From positions 62,001 to 126,000 of the forward strand of contig DF239918.1 of NCBI GenBank assembly GCA_000507305.1: a stretch of 64,000 nt of DNA, given 5' to 3'. Positions 57,701 through 64,000 of this stretch are shown here, one piece after another (position 1 is the stretch's first letter; each line of letters starts with the position of its first letter). The notes below the pieces were generated by a model. The model was given only the letters and a program-made list of their open reading frames with translations, made no database searches and was not told the DNA's origin. This stretch comes from Breviolum minutum Mf 1.05b.01 (Eukaryota; Sar; Dinophyceae; Suessiales; Symbiodiniaceae). The position numbers were made by a program, and so were the translations under genes.

Positions 57701-57830
57701 TGCACCACCCCACAATGATATTGACAGGGATATTTGCGGGAGCACCATACAGACCCAGGTGCATGATGATGACGGTGCTCACAATGCTCAAGCCCAACAC
57801 ACAGGCCGTGCTTCTTTGACCTCGTTGCGC
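45770..57830 (-). CDS. Glycoside hydrolase-like gene (clan GH-A, GH72/GH17-like), interrupted by two insertions
   Basis: Minus-strand pieces in order: 57830-57680, a membrane segment (LGLSIVSTVIIMHLGLYGAP); 57547-57450 (SPYESACSAHVACPKFDG); 57275-57215 (QGECCPTDTGILMGCCHL), a CCPT-type cysteine motif I associate with algal extracellular proteins; 55865-55745 (PTDDYMAPWAQGLWGRGG); 55602-55510 (FRVLRLYGNDPRLSHGDFLM, then CKALGLKVVV); 55430-55345 (ISDYPYTQAANEGW); 54800-54690 (NLMQAVILINEPELKITYEG); 46820-46640 (KVLLSALDGALSAEKELEI); 46150-46040 (AALGFMYDFVLVGGKYSKGL); and 45900-45770. The R-x-Y-G...H-x-x-F-L...G-L pattern followed by INEP matches clan GH-A, where the NE glutamate is the acid/base. 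GH72 and GH17 enzymes cut or transfer beta-1,3-glucan outside the cell. A retrotransposon (46824-54460) lies between the INEP exon and the next, and a histone-like gene sits in the intron near 56-56.8 kb. The family call and the linkage of exons are inference. Confidence 0.45.
46832..46961 (-). repeat. Split direct repeat Y, outer copy
   Basis: 130 bp, apparently identical to 47114-47243. It includes a second copy of the last codons of the recombinase ORF and forms the 3' end of the element. Confidence 0.92.
46985..47111 (-). repeat. Split direct repeat X, internal copy
   Basis: 127 bp matching 54334-54460 with one visible substitution (C/A at position 17). It holds the SL-like motif at 47015-47030. 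It overlaps the junction with repeat Y at the AAACAA core. Confidence 0.92.
47015..47030 (-). promoter_or_regulatory. Spliced-leader-like motif, internal repeat copy
   Basis: The same 16-nt SL match as at 54364-54379, at the same offset in the 127-bp repeat. Confidence 0.7.
47114..47243 (-). repeat. Split direct repeat Y, internal copy
   Basis: 130 bp, the partner of 46832-46961. The recombinase ORF ends inside it at 47199. Confidence 0.92.
47199..48364 (-). CDS. Tyrosine recombinase of the DIRS-like element
   Basis: The N-terminal helical part lies in a short frame at 48364-48182 (HSVGELLDRTFKLCQRALRR) and the catalytic part in the 366-codon frame from 48299. In the latter the tyrosine-recombinase residues are R55 (VWMLREIEL), the SK box (IRKSKMDQ, residues 80-87), H158-S-P-R161 (HSPRRTG), W184 (LGRWKSQ, Trp in the box II His/Trp position) and the nucleophile Y192 (VLRYAEEAL). 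It would join the circular DNA copy to the genome. A C-terminal extension has TACGWKFAGKSSRFAF and CSKC, which could bind zinc. The stop at 47199 lies inside repeat Y. Confidence 0.88.
48381..49330 (-). CDS. ORF3 N-terminal region with a membrane segment
   Basis: After a gap following the RT ORF, a frame opens near 49330 (STHWFVTASAMSGALIKYS) with a strong membrane segment (SFICYLVVLLIGSTIFLVHL) around residues 44-65, then a basic stretch (WATARRVVREV). From about 49000 the likely coding frame shifts to one reading QQDFDITSLLDHNKQTERHY, then ILSEEEEFTVGADASSSN and KSKPGGKGCGGKGLRGRK, ending at 48381. A further shift leads to the recombinase. Ngaro elements have an additional ORF, but I do not recognise this one as the hydrolase known there. 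Its role is unknown. Confidence 0.5.
49444..51480 (-). CDS. Reverse transcriptase-RNase H of the DIRS-like element
   Basis: This 678-codon frame is intact in this copy. The RT palm shows MIDLSDAFCHFPI (catalytic Asp at 246) and LYVDDAIILLNG (the YVDD box, residues 316-319), with FGFRAAPLIMGR between. RNase H follows, with candidate catalytic residues D505 (TDACPTGIGAVL), E556 (SALEAYALLRAM), D581 (IKSDSTVAL) and D616 (EEADWLSRL). This resembles the DIRS-type RNase H. It copies the element's RNA into DNA. The frame ends in TGA at 49444 and the next ORF begins about 110 bp on. The N-terminal 30 residues overlap the methyltransferase frame and are probably not translated as shown. Confidence 0.9.
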   Translation of the reverse strand: METVHRGIPGAAQLYGSAVCKPIDEVTMAWRQKLSSYLGEQPAPGVSVRENWEFVSPLQSGLWDAWHRKSGDLEKFIGTWAREGCPMGMEKEIPTCGVFPEVDDDYELEDVPEMEAIQQKENYKSMLEFKEDAEMEIQRYVDKGFAIVKPLKWAQDTFEKGTVSKLACITKVKEDKSKKVRIIVDLLRSHGNARCKVPERIVLPRASDVVAMARQLDRQGDQLWHELNPRDEVAEGGWDMEIVMIDLSDAFCHFPIHRSELRHAVAPGVDPGTVVIFTAMLFGFRAAPLIMGRLSSCLARMWQSLLRHRDGALQLYVDDAIILLNGTRAHRDEKLALLLYTAAAMGIQISYHKGERGRKTTWIGIQFEIDVGEAAMVLSIPKKMLAELKAALDEWKNKGMVGLRQLRSFTGRASWLAGVLVRWRWVVSIMYAVIASHEKDVRSGEERRRAQNREDTTRCKENLIPVKRLELPIAYLTEAIELASVHLIRKELLEVKEPTMGIVTDACPTGIGAVLVVRRSSGRLKPIAAFYAPVTQREAEALDVPFEKSDSQSALEAYALLRAMHRWRGKLKGVSFFIKSDSTVALGAEMSLELTSMDSGALKLIHTPGQLNEEADWLSRLPGKGDKNDPPAALRQLHIEEFRCPEDFSVFHLPPPGVRPDLWGRGEVEVSSAFEKLG
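51378..52694 (-). CDS. C5-cytosine-methyltransferase-like domain of the DIRS-like element
   Basis: This is a 438-codon open frame. Near residues 48-60, FLHAFAGPKDVLG resembles the SAM-binding motif I. Residues 112-119, GFPCNTFS, match catalytic motif IV, with the Pro-Cys pair expected of C5-cytosine methyltransferases at P114-C115. Residues 186-190, ENRPG, resemble motif VI (ENV-type). The C-terminal third is charged (KRKREESGNTTNK) and probably links to the RT. The frame overlaps the RT frame by about 100 bp in a different phase, so one frameshift joins them. The first codon of the open frame is TTG and the first ATG is at residue 16, so this part was probably made as a fusion. Classical DIRS-1 elements carry an N6-adenine-type methyltransferase after RNase H. 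A Pro-Cys enzyme placed before the RT is different. Activity is unknown, as motif I is degenerate. Confidence 0.7.
   Translation of the reverse strand: MCNKIGFEVEVQQVAMTEPKPWFPLRIADALRSAKNFGEYRDNRVFRFLHAFAGPKDVLGERLVEKAKRENLRVEVVALDKKKDGVDLSQDEPYATILEQTKEGEFDGAHSGFPCNTFSVARWNPVPGQPSPLRSGKEIYGLAGNTKEMQQKADEGTLLATRSVDLMEAQLQSSKRRQTPPVATLENRPGDPEKGSAWMLPEVIKFMKNHGIEVAEFNTCAYMTSARRHKKPGKFGGRLAGLSSLSKPCRCPAWVIHEALVGAHKTSAAAEYPFYLADAYAELVVRVWKKQLQLEWWRNQNDLTSQELELLQVAERKRKREESGNTTNKTKRITPQETKSNEAIPGDAMDDNVDEEVKEPGAVKPSKKQIRELENKNSLGGMRDPRRAVDKLTQVRRTGEELAEMWKQFTEEFPEQHSSTGRQFANRSTRSRWLGGKS
52871..54309 (-). CDS. Gag-like protein of the DIRS-like element, frameshifted
   Basis: The first ATG after the 5' repeat is at 54309 (MAAAGGTLFPSWTQLP). 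That frame runs into a second near 54120 (KIAAQNGNFTVLHATQVGL), which stays open to a stop at 53208. A third frame takes over between about 53282 and 53208 and runs to TGA at 52873-52871. The third frame is basic (KSKGKGKSKDQ) and ends with Cys/His fingers: a loose C-x9-C-x8-C-x7-H module (CYSWASGKGTC...C...H), then a CCHC zinc knuckle CQYCLSPGHKNADC at 52921-52880. CCHC knuckles bind nucleic acid in retroelement Gag proteins. The two frame changes without internal stops suggest indels or assembly errors. No capsid fold can be shown by eye. Confidence 0.65.
54334..54460 (-). repeat. Split direct repeat X, 5' terminal copy
   Basis: 127 bp, the partner of 46985-47111, forming the 5' end of the element in sense orientation. 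GGCTCAGCAACCT and AGGTGCTGAGCC can pair around the SL-like motif to make a hairpin. Confidence 0.92.
54364..54379 (-). promoter_or_regulatory. Spliced-leader-like motif in the 5' repeat
   Basis: In sense orientation this reads GCCATTTTGGCTCAAG, identical to the last 16 nt of the 22-nt dinoflagellate spliced leader as I know it (DCCGTAGCCATTTTGGCTCAAG). It is followed by GTGCTG, so AAG|GT resembles the SL splice donor. The same motif is at 47015-47030 in the second copy of the repeat. A role in transcript processing is inference. Confidence 0.7.
55981..56022 (+). repeat. 42-bp direct repeat flanking the histone-like gene, left copy
   Basis: CAACCACTGCAGATCAGGTG starts the copy. It matches 56749-56790 at 41 of 42 positions in the same orientation. 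Confidence 0.85.
56314..56667 (-). CDS. HLP: Dinoflagellate HU-like histone-like protein (HCc/HLP)
   Basis: A 117-residue intronless ORF from ATG 56667 to TGA 56314. It begins MAPMKSAMKAKK, a Lys/Met-rich tail typical of dinoflagellate HCc proteins. An HU-like domain follows: TKGALLGELANAT with KKADISKVLNTLTEIGTQEV (helices), KFILPGLCMIKTRTKAA (strands), then GKEVKIKSQPAKTVMKAFPV. These basic proteins bind and compact nuclear DNA in dinoflagellates, where nucleosomes are largely absent, and are thought to derive from bacterial HU-like genes. The first in-frame ATG at MAPMK fits the family. The upstream in-frame extension is translated leader with an SL remnant. The gene is bracketed by 42-bp direct repeats and lies in a probable intron of the glycoside-hydrolase-like gene. 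The ORF is intact, so it may be functional. Confidence 0.93.
   Translation of the reverse strand: MAPMKSAMKAKKVAMKATKAQKVMTKGALLGELANATEMKKADISKVLNTLTEIGTQEVKKSGKFILPGLCMIKTRTKAAVKGGGTRMMFGKEVKIKSQPAKTVMKAFPVSQLKSQI
56707..56718 (-). other. Spliced-leader remnant upstream of the histone-like gene
   Basis: In sense orientation ATTTGGCTCAAG lies 40 nt upstream of the HLP start. It equals the 3' end of the SL (ATTTTGGCTCAAG) with one T missing. Such relict SLs are known marks of mRNAs that were trans-spliced, reverse-transcribed and put back into the genome. It is a 12-nt match, weaker than the 16-nt motif in the retrotransposon. Confidence 0.6.
56749..56790 (+). repeat. 42-bp direct repeat flanking the histone-like gene, right copy
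   Basis: The partner of 55981-56022. Together they bracket about 730 bp holding the gene, its leader and its 3' region. Confidence 0.85.
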
Positions 57831-57889
57831 CCGAGGTCAAACGCTCAGGCAGAGGTGAAACGTGATGATGGTGACATGGATACATCGAT

Positions 57890-58880
57890 CCTGGTACTTG
57901 ATGGTAACAACAGGATGATCATGAATCATGAAGCTTCAAGGATTTCGACTTGTAAAAAAGCATGGAAAAAACCTTGAATTTGCTGGCATAGTGGATACAA
58001 GGTGGTTCCAAGATGACAGCCTGAGTCAAAGTCATGTGTGGAAAATATCCCAAGATCCAATTCTATAACGTCGCACTATGCAAGGATGGTGTTTTTTGTC
58101 GACAGGCCTGTCCTCACAGAACCATCAACTTTGTCAAGACACATTGACTCCGTTGTTCCTCCCTGATTTGATTTCCAAGACTTTGGGTAGCTCCAGCCAT
58201 GGCTGTCGCACAGATCCGAAGGGGTTCGGAGACGAAGATGATAGAACCCTGAGTGGTATTGGCTTAATGTCTGGCCGGTGGACCAGCATCCATTCCGACC
58301 TCTGTATTTGTCAGGAACATTCTGCGTGTGATCTGGTTGCAACTGACCATGCGTTGAAGAAGAAGTTTGAGAATCCTAAATGGTGAATGCCCTACGAAAA
58401 TGGAATATAATCGGTAGCATGACACTAATCCTCATATTATGATTGTTTGACCACTCATTTGTGCTTCGATCTTTTCATTCAAATAGCTGCGACAAGCATT
58501 TCATACCCATAGCATACCTATGTTGTTCATCAGTCGCTTCTTGGAATAAGCTGCTATTGGCCAGGCTCAAAACTCTCAACATCGGAGTTGTTGACCAATC
58601 ATGACCAATCATCAGTAAGTAAATTGCGGCTATATGAGAATGAGATCTCTCCACCGTGGAACGGTCTACTATCGTGTTGAAGAAAACACCAGTCCCTCAA
58701 CCGTTTCTGAAACTTTCATGATTTCGATATTTGCTTGGGTGAAAATTCCTTACTCAAAGGCGCAACCCCTTCAGCAACACTTCCGACATTGCACCTCCAA
58801 GAATTGTGGACGGCAAAGGAGCAGAGTGCGCAGCAGGTGTTCTTTTATGTCACCATGATTTTTTTCTAGGATTCAAGTTT
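57890..58880. other. No clearly supported gene
   Basis: Both strands over 58076-58386 have open frames with protein-like parts, but the strand cannot be chosen. The rest shows nothing. Confidence 0.35.
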
Positions 58881-58885
58881 ATGCA

Positions 58886-59800
58886 TCAGTATATATAAAT
58901 GGGAATCTGTATAGCCAACATCACATCAAACAGTGCAAGAAAAAGAGTGAAACAGCTGCGGCCAACATTTTCCAATGCAAGCAAAACTCCGGTGCAACAA
59001 GCCAACTGTTTCCGAAGCCCCAAAGCTTCAACAATATCAACAAAACATCCCAGGGACAAAATCCTCCACCAATCCATTCCCAACCTCCTGTAGAAACAGT
59101 TGAAGTTCAGGATCTTCCAAGGCACCATACATGACCAAGACACCGCTTTGTCCAGTGCCCTGTCAGAGTCGTGAAGTTTGGGGATGGGATCAAACAAAAT
59201 ATGAATCCCACAGTGTCCAAAGTACTATTATATATACTGTATATACATTTTTTTGCTACTACGTATGCTAAAATCCACACGACGTATTCACTTCTTGATA
59301 CAAGTCTCAACCTGATCTCCAAAAGCAAATGAAGAAAACCTTTTGAGTGGCAAAGAAATGTGATTGTGCGTATGTTGGAGCCACTCACCCCCCACCTGTC
59401 GCAGGGTCAAGTCTAGGCCTAGGAAGCATTTGCATAGCTGCATGGGAGGCCATGTTGGTGTCTCAACACTGGACATAAAATCTGGTGAATCTATATAGTC
59501 GTGTCCGAACAAAAAATTGATCACAATGCATCTGTACGCATTCATTTTCTAGAGATTGCATCGGTGCCTGAAGGCAGAGTTTTCATACATCTTTCGCCCC
59601 TGAAAACTTGATGACATGACCCAAACTCTTTGTTGAAATTCTCCATTTCGCTCTGAAGTAGATCCTCAACCTGGATCCATCCACCAAAAACATCCTTCCT
59701 CTGAGCAATTTGGGCTTGATGAATCCAATGAATCGTCTGGGATCATTTTGGGTCCCCCGGACGACTTGGAGTAAAGTGACTTGGGCCTGGACCAAAAATC
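58886..59800 (-). CDS. Possible multi-exon membrane protein, unassigned
   Basis: Minus-strand segments 59795-59590 (VTLLQVVRGTQNDPRRFIGF, then GRMFLVDGSRLRIYFRAKW), 59520-59380 (LFGHDYIDSPDFMSSVETPT, then CFLGLDLTLRQVGGEWLQ) and 59165-58886 (RALDKAVSWSCMVPWKILNF, then a hydrophobic ACCTGVLLALENVGRSCFTL and FLALFDVMLAIQI) look like exons. No family was recognised. Confidence 0.35.
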
Positions 59801-59809
59801 AGCAAAATT

Positions 59810-61660
59810 TTAAAAAAATTGAGTCATCGAGGAAATCCTACACCACTGAAAACTAATTAGATATTGATCAACTGATGGCAACATCTTGTCCAAGACTATG
59901 ACTCAAAGGTCTTGGACCACAAAAAAGGAAGCAGCTCAACACGCTTGTGGGAAGGGAACACATGGTGCGCTGACGCAGCACTTTGCTGGAGAGAGGTCGC
60001 AAAATGAAGGATGCTACAACAGATACAACAGAGCAACCCACGACAGTTGGAAAGAGTACCTCAAAACTTTCTGTGAATTTGTCATCAAATCTTATGACTT
60101 TTAACCTAACCCAACCTTATAGGTTGCATGGTTTGCCCACGTCGCCTTCGGACACAACTGCCAACTCTTTGCCAAGTTCATCTGCCTAGGAATAAGCAGG
60201 GCGACTGAGGGATACACCACAGCAATGGATGCCGGAAGAAACACTAGTTGGGCACCAGTATGGCAGATGTGTTTTAGATTTTTCTACATTTTTGATGTTG
60301 TTTCTCAAAGGAAACATCTTGTGAACCTTGAGAAATGAACATGGAAAACAAATCCTTCATTGAACTCTTTAGAGGCAGCTCCAAAGCAAATTCAGCCATA
60401 CTTCCTATCTCTGCGTCTTAAACCCTGCACAGTTGCAAAAGCAAGCGGTACGTCCAAAAAATCTGACGTTTCAATAGAATTCAAATCCCATGGGCAAAAA
60501 GGAACAGAAGCCCAATTGAGAGTACGTCTTGTTCGGATGCACTGGCCTTGTACGCTTAGCCTCTTCTAAGTACCTTTTTCGATGCTAGGAATGTCCACAA
60601 GACCAAAAGATTGGGGCCTTGCAAGCTACAGAAGGAGCTGCAGAATGATTCCGCCTCAGAACGTTGGAAACCAGTGAATTTTTCAAAGATTCCCAGTTGC
60701 AATCAAATCCCCTGTCCGTCAACATCCTGATTGTAAAGTTCTGTTTTCAGATCTAGGTTTGGCTTAAAAGAAAACCACCCCAACTGAACTCCAAACCAAC
60801 AGCACCAAGAAAACCAAGTCTTCGAGCCAAATCAAAGCCCATGCACTTCGAGTTTTACAACGGCCTGCCAAGGCAGAATGTTGGGCCCTACAAATGATGG
60901 CCATAAGTCACAGATTTTTTATGTCAAAGTCTTCAAAATCCCAAATTTGCAAAATTGATGTTGTACAAAACATCTTGAGGCTCTCCAAGAGTGGCAATCT
61001 TTTCAAAAATCATGCTGCCAAGGGACCATAAAGCTTCCTGGCACAAAGCTTGTGAGTATTGCACAGTTTGCACCTTATAATTTGCCTGTTTTGTAAACAC
61101 AACACACTCTGCTGATTTTCAGAGTTCACCCTATTGCTATCCTATTCTGCTGCCATTCAAAAAGATTCGCTCAAAACTACAGCCAAACGCTGGAAAAAGT
61201 CTGCACACACTGTAGATTGCAATATAAATTACAGCTGTTGCCATGTCCCTGACCGACACATGCCTATCCGTTCTCTCAAGGGATCTCAAAGACTCGATTC
61301 TCGGAGAATCTCAGTGGAGGAAAATCAGCGCAGAGATGAACTCATATACTTTCTGCCATCTAAGAAAAAAATACTAATACTAATACCTTTCAAGTATTCG
61401 CATTTCCTTTGAAGAGTTACACAGTTACACCACGTGATGTTAATCTGAATATGATCAATATTGGTAGAACCCACGGACGGACCTAAACTCCCAGGCAACC
61501 CCAACAATAGGAGTTGTGCATCAGCAGCTCATGATAGGTCCGTGCTGAGTTCGACTTCAATAAGGCCTTCCAATCCAATCTTTGGCCCAACGAACTGATC
61601 TTGCTACAAAATAACCAGCGCTTGTGGAAAAAACCCTCCGTGCTGATAAATCTAATAACA
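59810..61660. other. No supported gene
   Basis: Scattered short frames (59886-60104, 60360-60569, 61134-61412) lack motifs, and their strand is ambiguous. Confidence 0.35.
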
Positions 61661-61779
61661 TCTACCGAGGGAAGAGATGTAGATACGTATAGTACCAGTT
61701 ATATACATAGCCAACTGCAGCAATAACAATTTTGTTCATTATAATACCAATGATATCGCATCTTTCTAAAATAACTACA

Positions 61780-61945
61780 GTATATCCAGTTCCACCAAGT
61801 TTTTTCCCATCCATTTGGCTGTGGACCGCTCCAACCTCGATGGGAGTGGTACGGCCAGAGCCTAGCCAGGAAGCTGCCTGGGTGGAAGCAGGGTTGGCAA
61901 GGCATAGGAACCCGACACCAATGAAGAACTGGTTAAAGAAAATTG
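61780..61945 (-). CDS. Possible exon with a hydrophobic segment, unassigned
   Basis: The minus-strand frame reads FFIGVGFLCLANPASTQAAS, then PIEVGAVHSQMDGKKLGGTG. It may be a membrane- or signal-type segment. No family was recognised. Confidence 0.3.
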
Positions 61946-62519
61946 ACAAAACTGATGCAAGGAACTTGTGAGAATCAACTGCAACACCGGCAACACCTCA
62001 TTTTAAAGATCCTTTCCACCAAGGATCCCTCTTCCAACCCTTCGGGCCTCGCCGGCATCTACATCCCGTAGCCATTCCAGCGACTGCGCCTCACTGGAAG
62101 CATTTTCTGGCGTGAAAAATTTGGAAAAATCTTCCCTTCAACTCAGCCTCCGGAGCGGTTCGTGGCCAGCCACTGATGACTGAAGCTGTTACCTGAAAGG
62201 AGGCCTCCCAAAAACAGCGAAGGTGAATCATTGCTGTTTGTCACCGAGCTTGGAGTCACCAACCAACTAGTCTCTGCAATAACATTCGTTGTCGGTTTGC
62301 CTGCTTCTCAGCACCCACTTGACACAAAACTGCCAGGAAAGGCAGCAAAGGCATAGCACGGCCGAGTCCGGCCACGAAAAAAAAATGCGTGGCTTCTTTT
62401 CATGCTCAATGTCTTTAGTTTGAATTCCTGAGGAAAAGAATTTCCACCTGGGTCCCCAAATGTTCCTGTCTCTTTAGCTAAGGACTGCTATCATGCTGGA
62501 TCAGAGATGTACCCTGTTG

Positions 62520-63060
62520 CAACAGGTTAACAGTATGTGACAGGATATCATTAAGAGAAGCTGTCCAGATGCTGTTTGCATTGCCTCAACACAGTGCTTG
62601 ACGCTCTCTCCTTTGGTTTGATGCAGCATCAGTTGAATCTGAGGTTCTTCTGCGATAAAGCCATGGAGCTGAAAAGAGCTTACAGCAATGCACCTAGTTT
62701 GTGTGATGTGATGTTGTGGTGTCTCCAAGCTGCATATTTGCCATGTTATGTTGGCAGAAGCTTCAATCACCAACAGTGTGTCAGCAGCAATCGACAGGTC
62801 AGTACTGCGACCAGAGAACTGAGACATGTCGAAACAAATGTTGTGACGCAATGGAACACCTTGACAAAGATATCCTGTGTTTATTCCAGCAAGCCTATTT
62901 TTTTTGCTTCGACAAGAGGCGCTTGACCTTGTCTACAGCCTGCAAAAATCCTGATGTTAGCTTGCTCGGTCGAAAAATTGAGTCTTTCTGAGAGCAGCGT
63001 CCGTGCACCTGAAGCAGCATGTTTGAGATTTGCATTTGATTCCGTGTATCTGCCCGTTTT
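62520..63060 (-). CDS. Possible exons, unassigned
   Basis: Segments 63060-62895 (MQISNMLLQVHGRCSQKDSI, then KLTSGFLQAVDKVKRLLSKQ) and 62850-62520 (SIAADTLLVIEASANITWQI, then GFIAEEPQIQLMLHQTKGES) look like soluble coding sequence on the minus strand. No family was recognised. Confidence 0.35.
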
Positions 63061-63353
63061 GTCCAACTGTATATACAGAAGCATGCAAAAGCAAAAAAAC
63101 GGTGGCATCCTTCTATATACTTACAGTACATCAAGCTGCCAGAACCCGGCATCCGTTAGGCATTCCGAAAACCCACTTCCAGTAGGCTGCCATTTGCAGG
63201 CGTGGCCTTCTGCAGTTCGAAGCTGTCTCTCACCTGAAAACTCTCAAGTGAGCTGTCAACAACACAACAAAAAAAAACGACTCAATCCCACATGACTGAT
63301 GCCAGAGAAGGATATCCATAACCATTCAGGATATATATCTGCACGAAAATCAG

Positions 63354-63495
63354 CAAGTCATCCAAGTCAAATATTTCAATCCAAGTTGCTTTGATGCAAC
63401 AGCAATTGCCACCACAATCACTGCCACAATTCCCAAGGCCACAGCGACATGTTCCTTCATGTACCTCAACATTGAGAGGCCACATAACCCCTGAG
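63354..63495 (-). CDS. Possible terminal exon with a membrane segment
   Basis: After a TCAG acceptor the minus-strand frame reads LSMLRYMKEHVAVALGIVAV, a hydrophobic IVVAIAVASKQLG and a TGA after KYLTWMTC. A single C-terminal membrane helix close to a stop suggests a tail-anchored or type I protein. Confidence 0.35.
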
Positions 63496-63588
63496 ATCAT
63501 GAGAAACGGTAAAACAAAATTGTAAAACCCAACAGATTCTCATTGGAAGTCTGGGGCCCTTCAAGCCAATTTTAGTGTGAACCTCTCA

Positions 63589-63770
63589 TCACATGCGTTC
63601 AACAGGTCTGCTGCCAAAAGACCCGAATGCTTCTTCAGCATATGGTGTCACCAACATGCCAATCATGAGCGCAATGCCCATAATGGTGGAGCCAATTCCT
63701 TCCAGCTGCAACAGTACTCCAGTACAGTACATGGCTTGCATACCTGGGCTTCAGAAAAGCACTTCCTCAT
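63589..63770 (-). CDS. Possible membrane-protein exon at the window edge
   Basis: The minus-strand frame reads GVLLQLEGIGSTIMGIALMI, then GMLVTPYAEEAFGSFGSRPV. It is followed by a TGA at 63591-63589, or by a donor just before it. It could join the exon at 63354-63495. The upstream part of the gene lies outside the window. Confidence 0.35.
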
Positions 63771-64000
63771 TCAGCCTTAGGATACTTTTACGAGAAAAAA
63801 AGGGATGGCCGACAAACAAACAAGTCCTGTAGATCGTGCATAGTTAATCGGCTTGAAGTACTCGAAGAAAGGAAGCCTCAATAGCCCGTGATCCCTCCCA
63901 AGTGGTGCAAGATTCCTTCACGGTTGCAATCGAAGAGCAAGAAAAAAATCATTGCAAGGAAGTGCTTTTGTAAAAATAGAAGCGACAATCCATCCATCAC

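Overview
The window looks like nuclear DNA from a dinoflagellate (a Symbiodiniaceae- or Suessiales-like alga). The evidence is: a complete dinoflagellate HU-like/HCc histone-like protein gene; remnants of the dinoflagellate trans-spliced leader (SL); genes cut into short exons, almost all on the minus strand; dispersed inverted-repeat elements that look intronic; and very long simple-sequence arrays. I see no bacterial operons, rRNA, tRNA or CRISPR arrays. Two single N bases (17764, 31865) sit inside microsatellites, so the assembly there is uncertain.

Layout. 0.4-5.6 kb: minus-strand pentatricopeptide-repeat (PPR) exons, one gene ending at 1563 and part of a second downstream. 5.8-16 kb: unassigned exon-like segments, a small secreted-type ORF, and an SRCR-domain exon near 12.2 kb. 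16-19 kb: mostly repeats, including a roughly 730-bp TTCTTG array. 19-25 kb: unassigned exons. 26-28.4 kb, probably extending to 30.5 kb: a minus-strand Pumilio/PUF RNA-binding gene with about one repeat per exon and a likely Met/Gln/Asn-rich N-terminus. 31-46 kb: microsatellites and unassigned exon-like segments, one group with membrane segments.

45.7-57.9 kb is the most interesting part. Exon-like pieces of one minus-strand gene suggest an extracellular, membrane-anchored glycoside hydrolase of clan GH-A. Two insertions appear to lie in its introns. The first (46824-54460) is a 7.6-kb DIRS/Ngaro-type tyrosine-recombinase retrotransposon with classic split direct repeats (two 127-bp and two 130-bp copies). 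It encodes Gag-like sequence with zinc fingers, a C5-cytosine-methyltransferase-like domain, reverse transcriptase, RNase H, a membrane-segment ORF and a tyrosine recombinase. Each copy of its 127-bp repeat holds 16 nt of the SL sequence followed by GT. The second insertion is the histone-like protein gene, with an SL remnant in its 5' leader and 42-bp direct repeats on both sides, which suggests a reintegrated mRNA.

57.9-64 kb: further unassigned exons, several with hydrophobic segments. Exon boundaries throughout are read by eye from frame openness, motifs and AG acceptors. Dinoflagellates also use GC and GA donors, so ends are approximate. Where only the coding look of a frame supports a segment, confidence is low.
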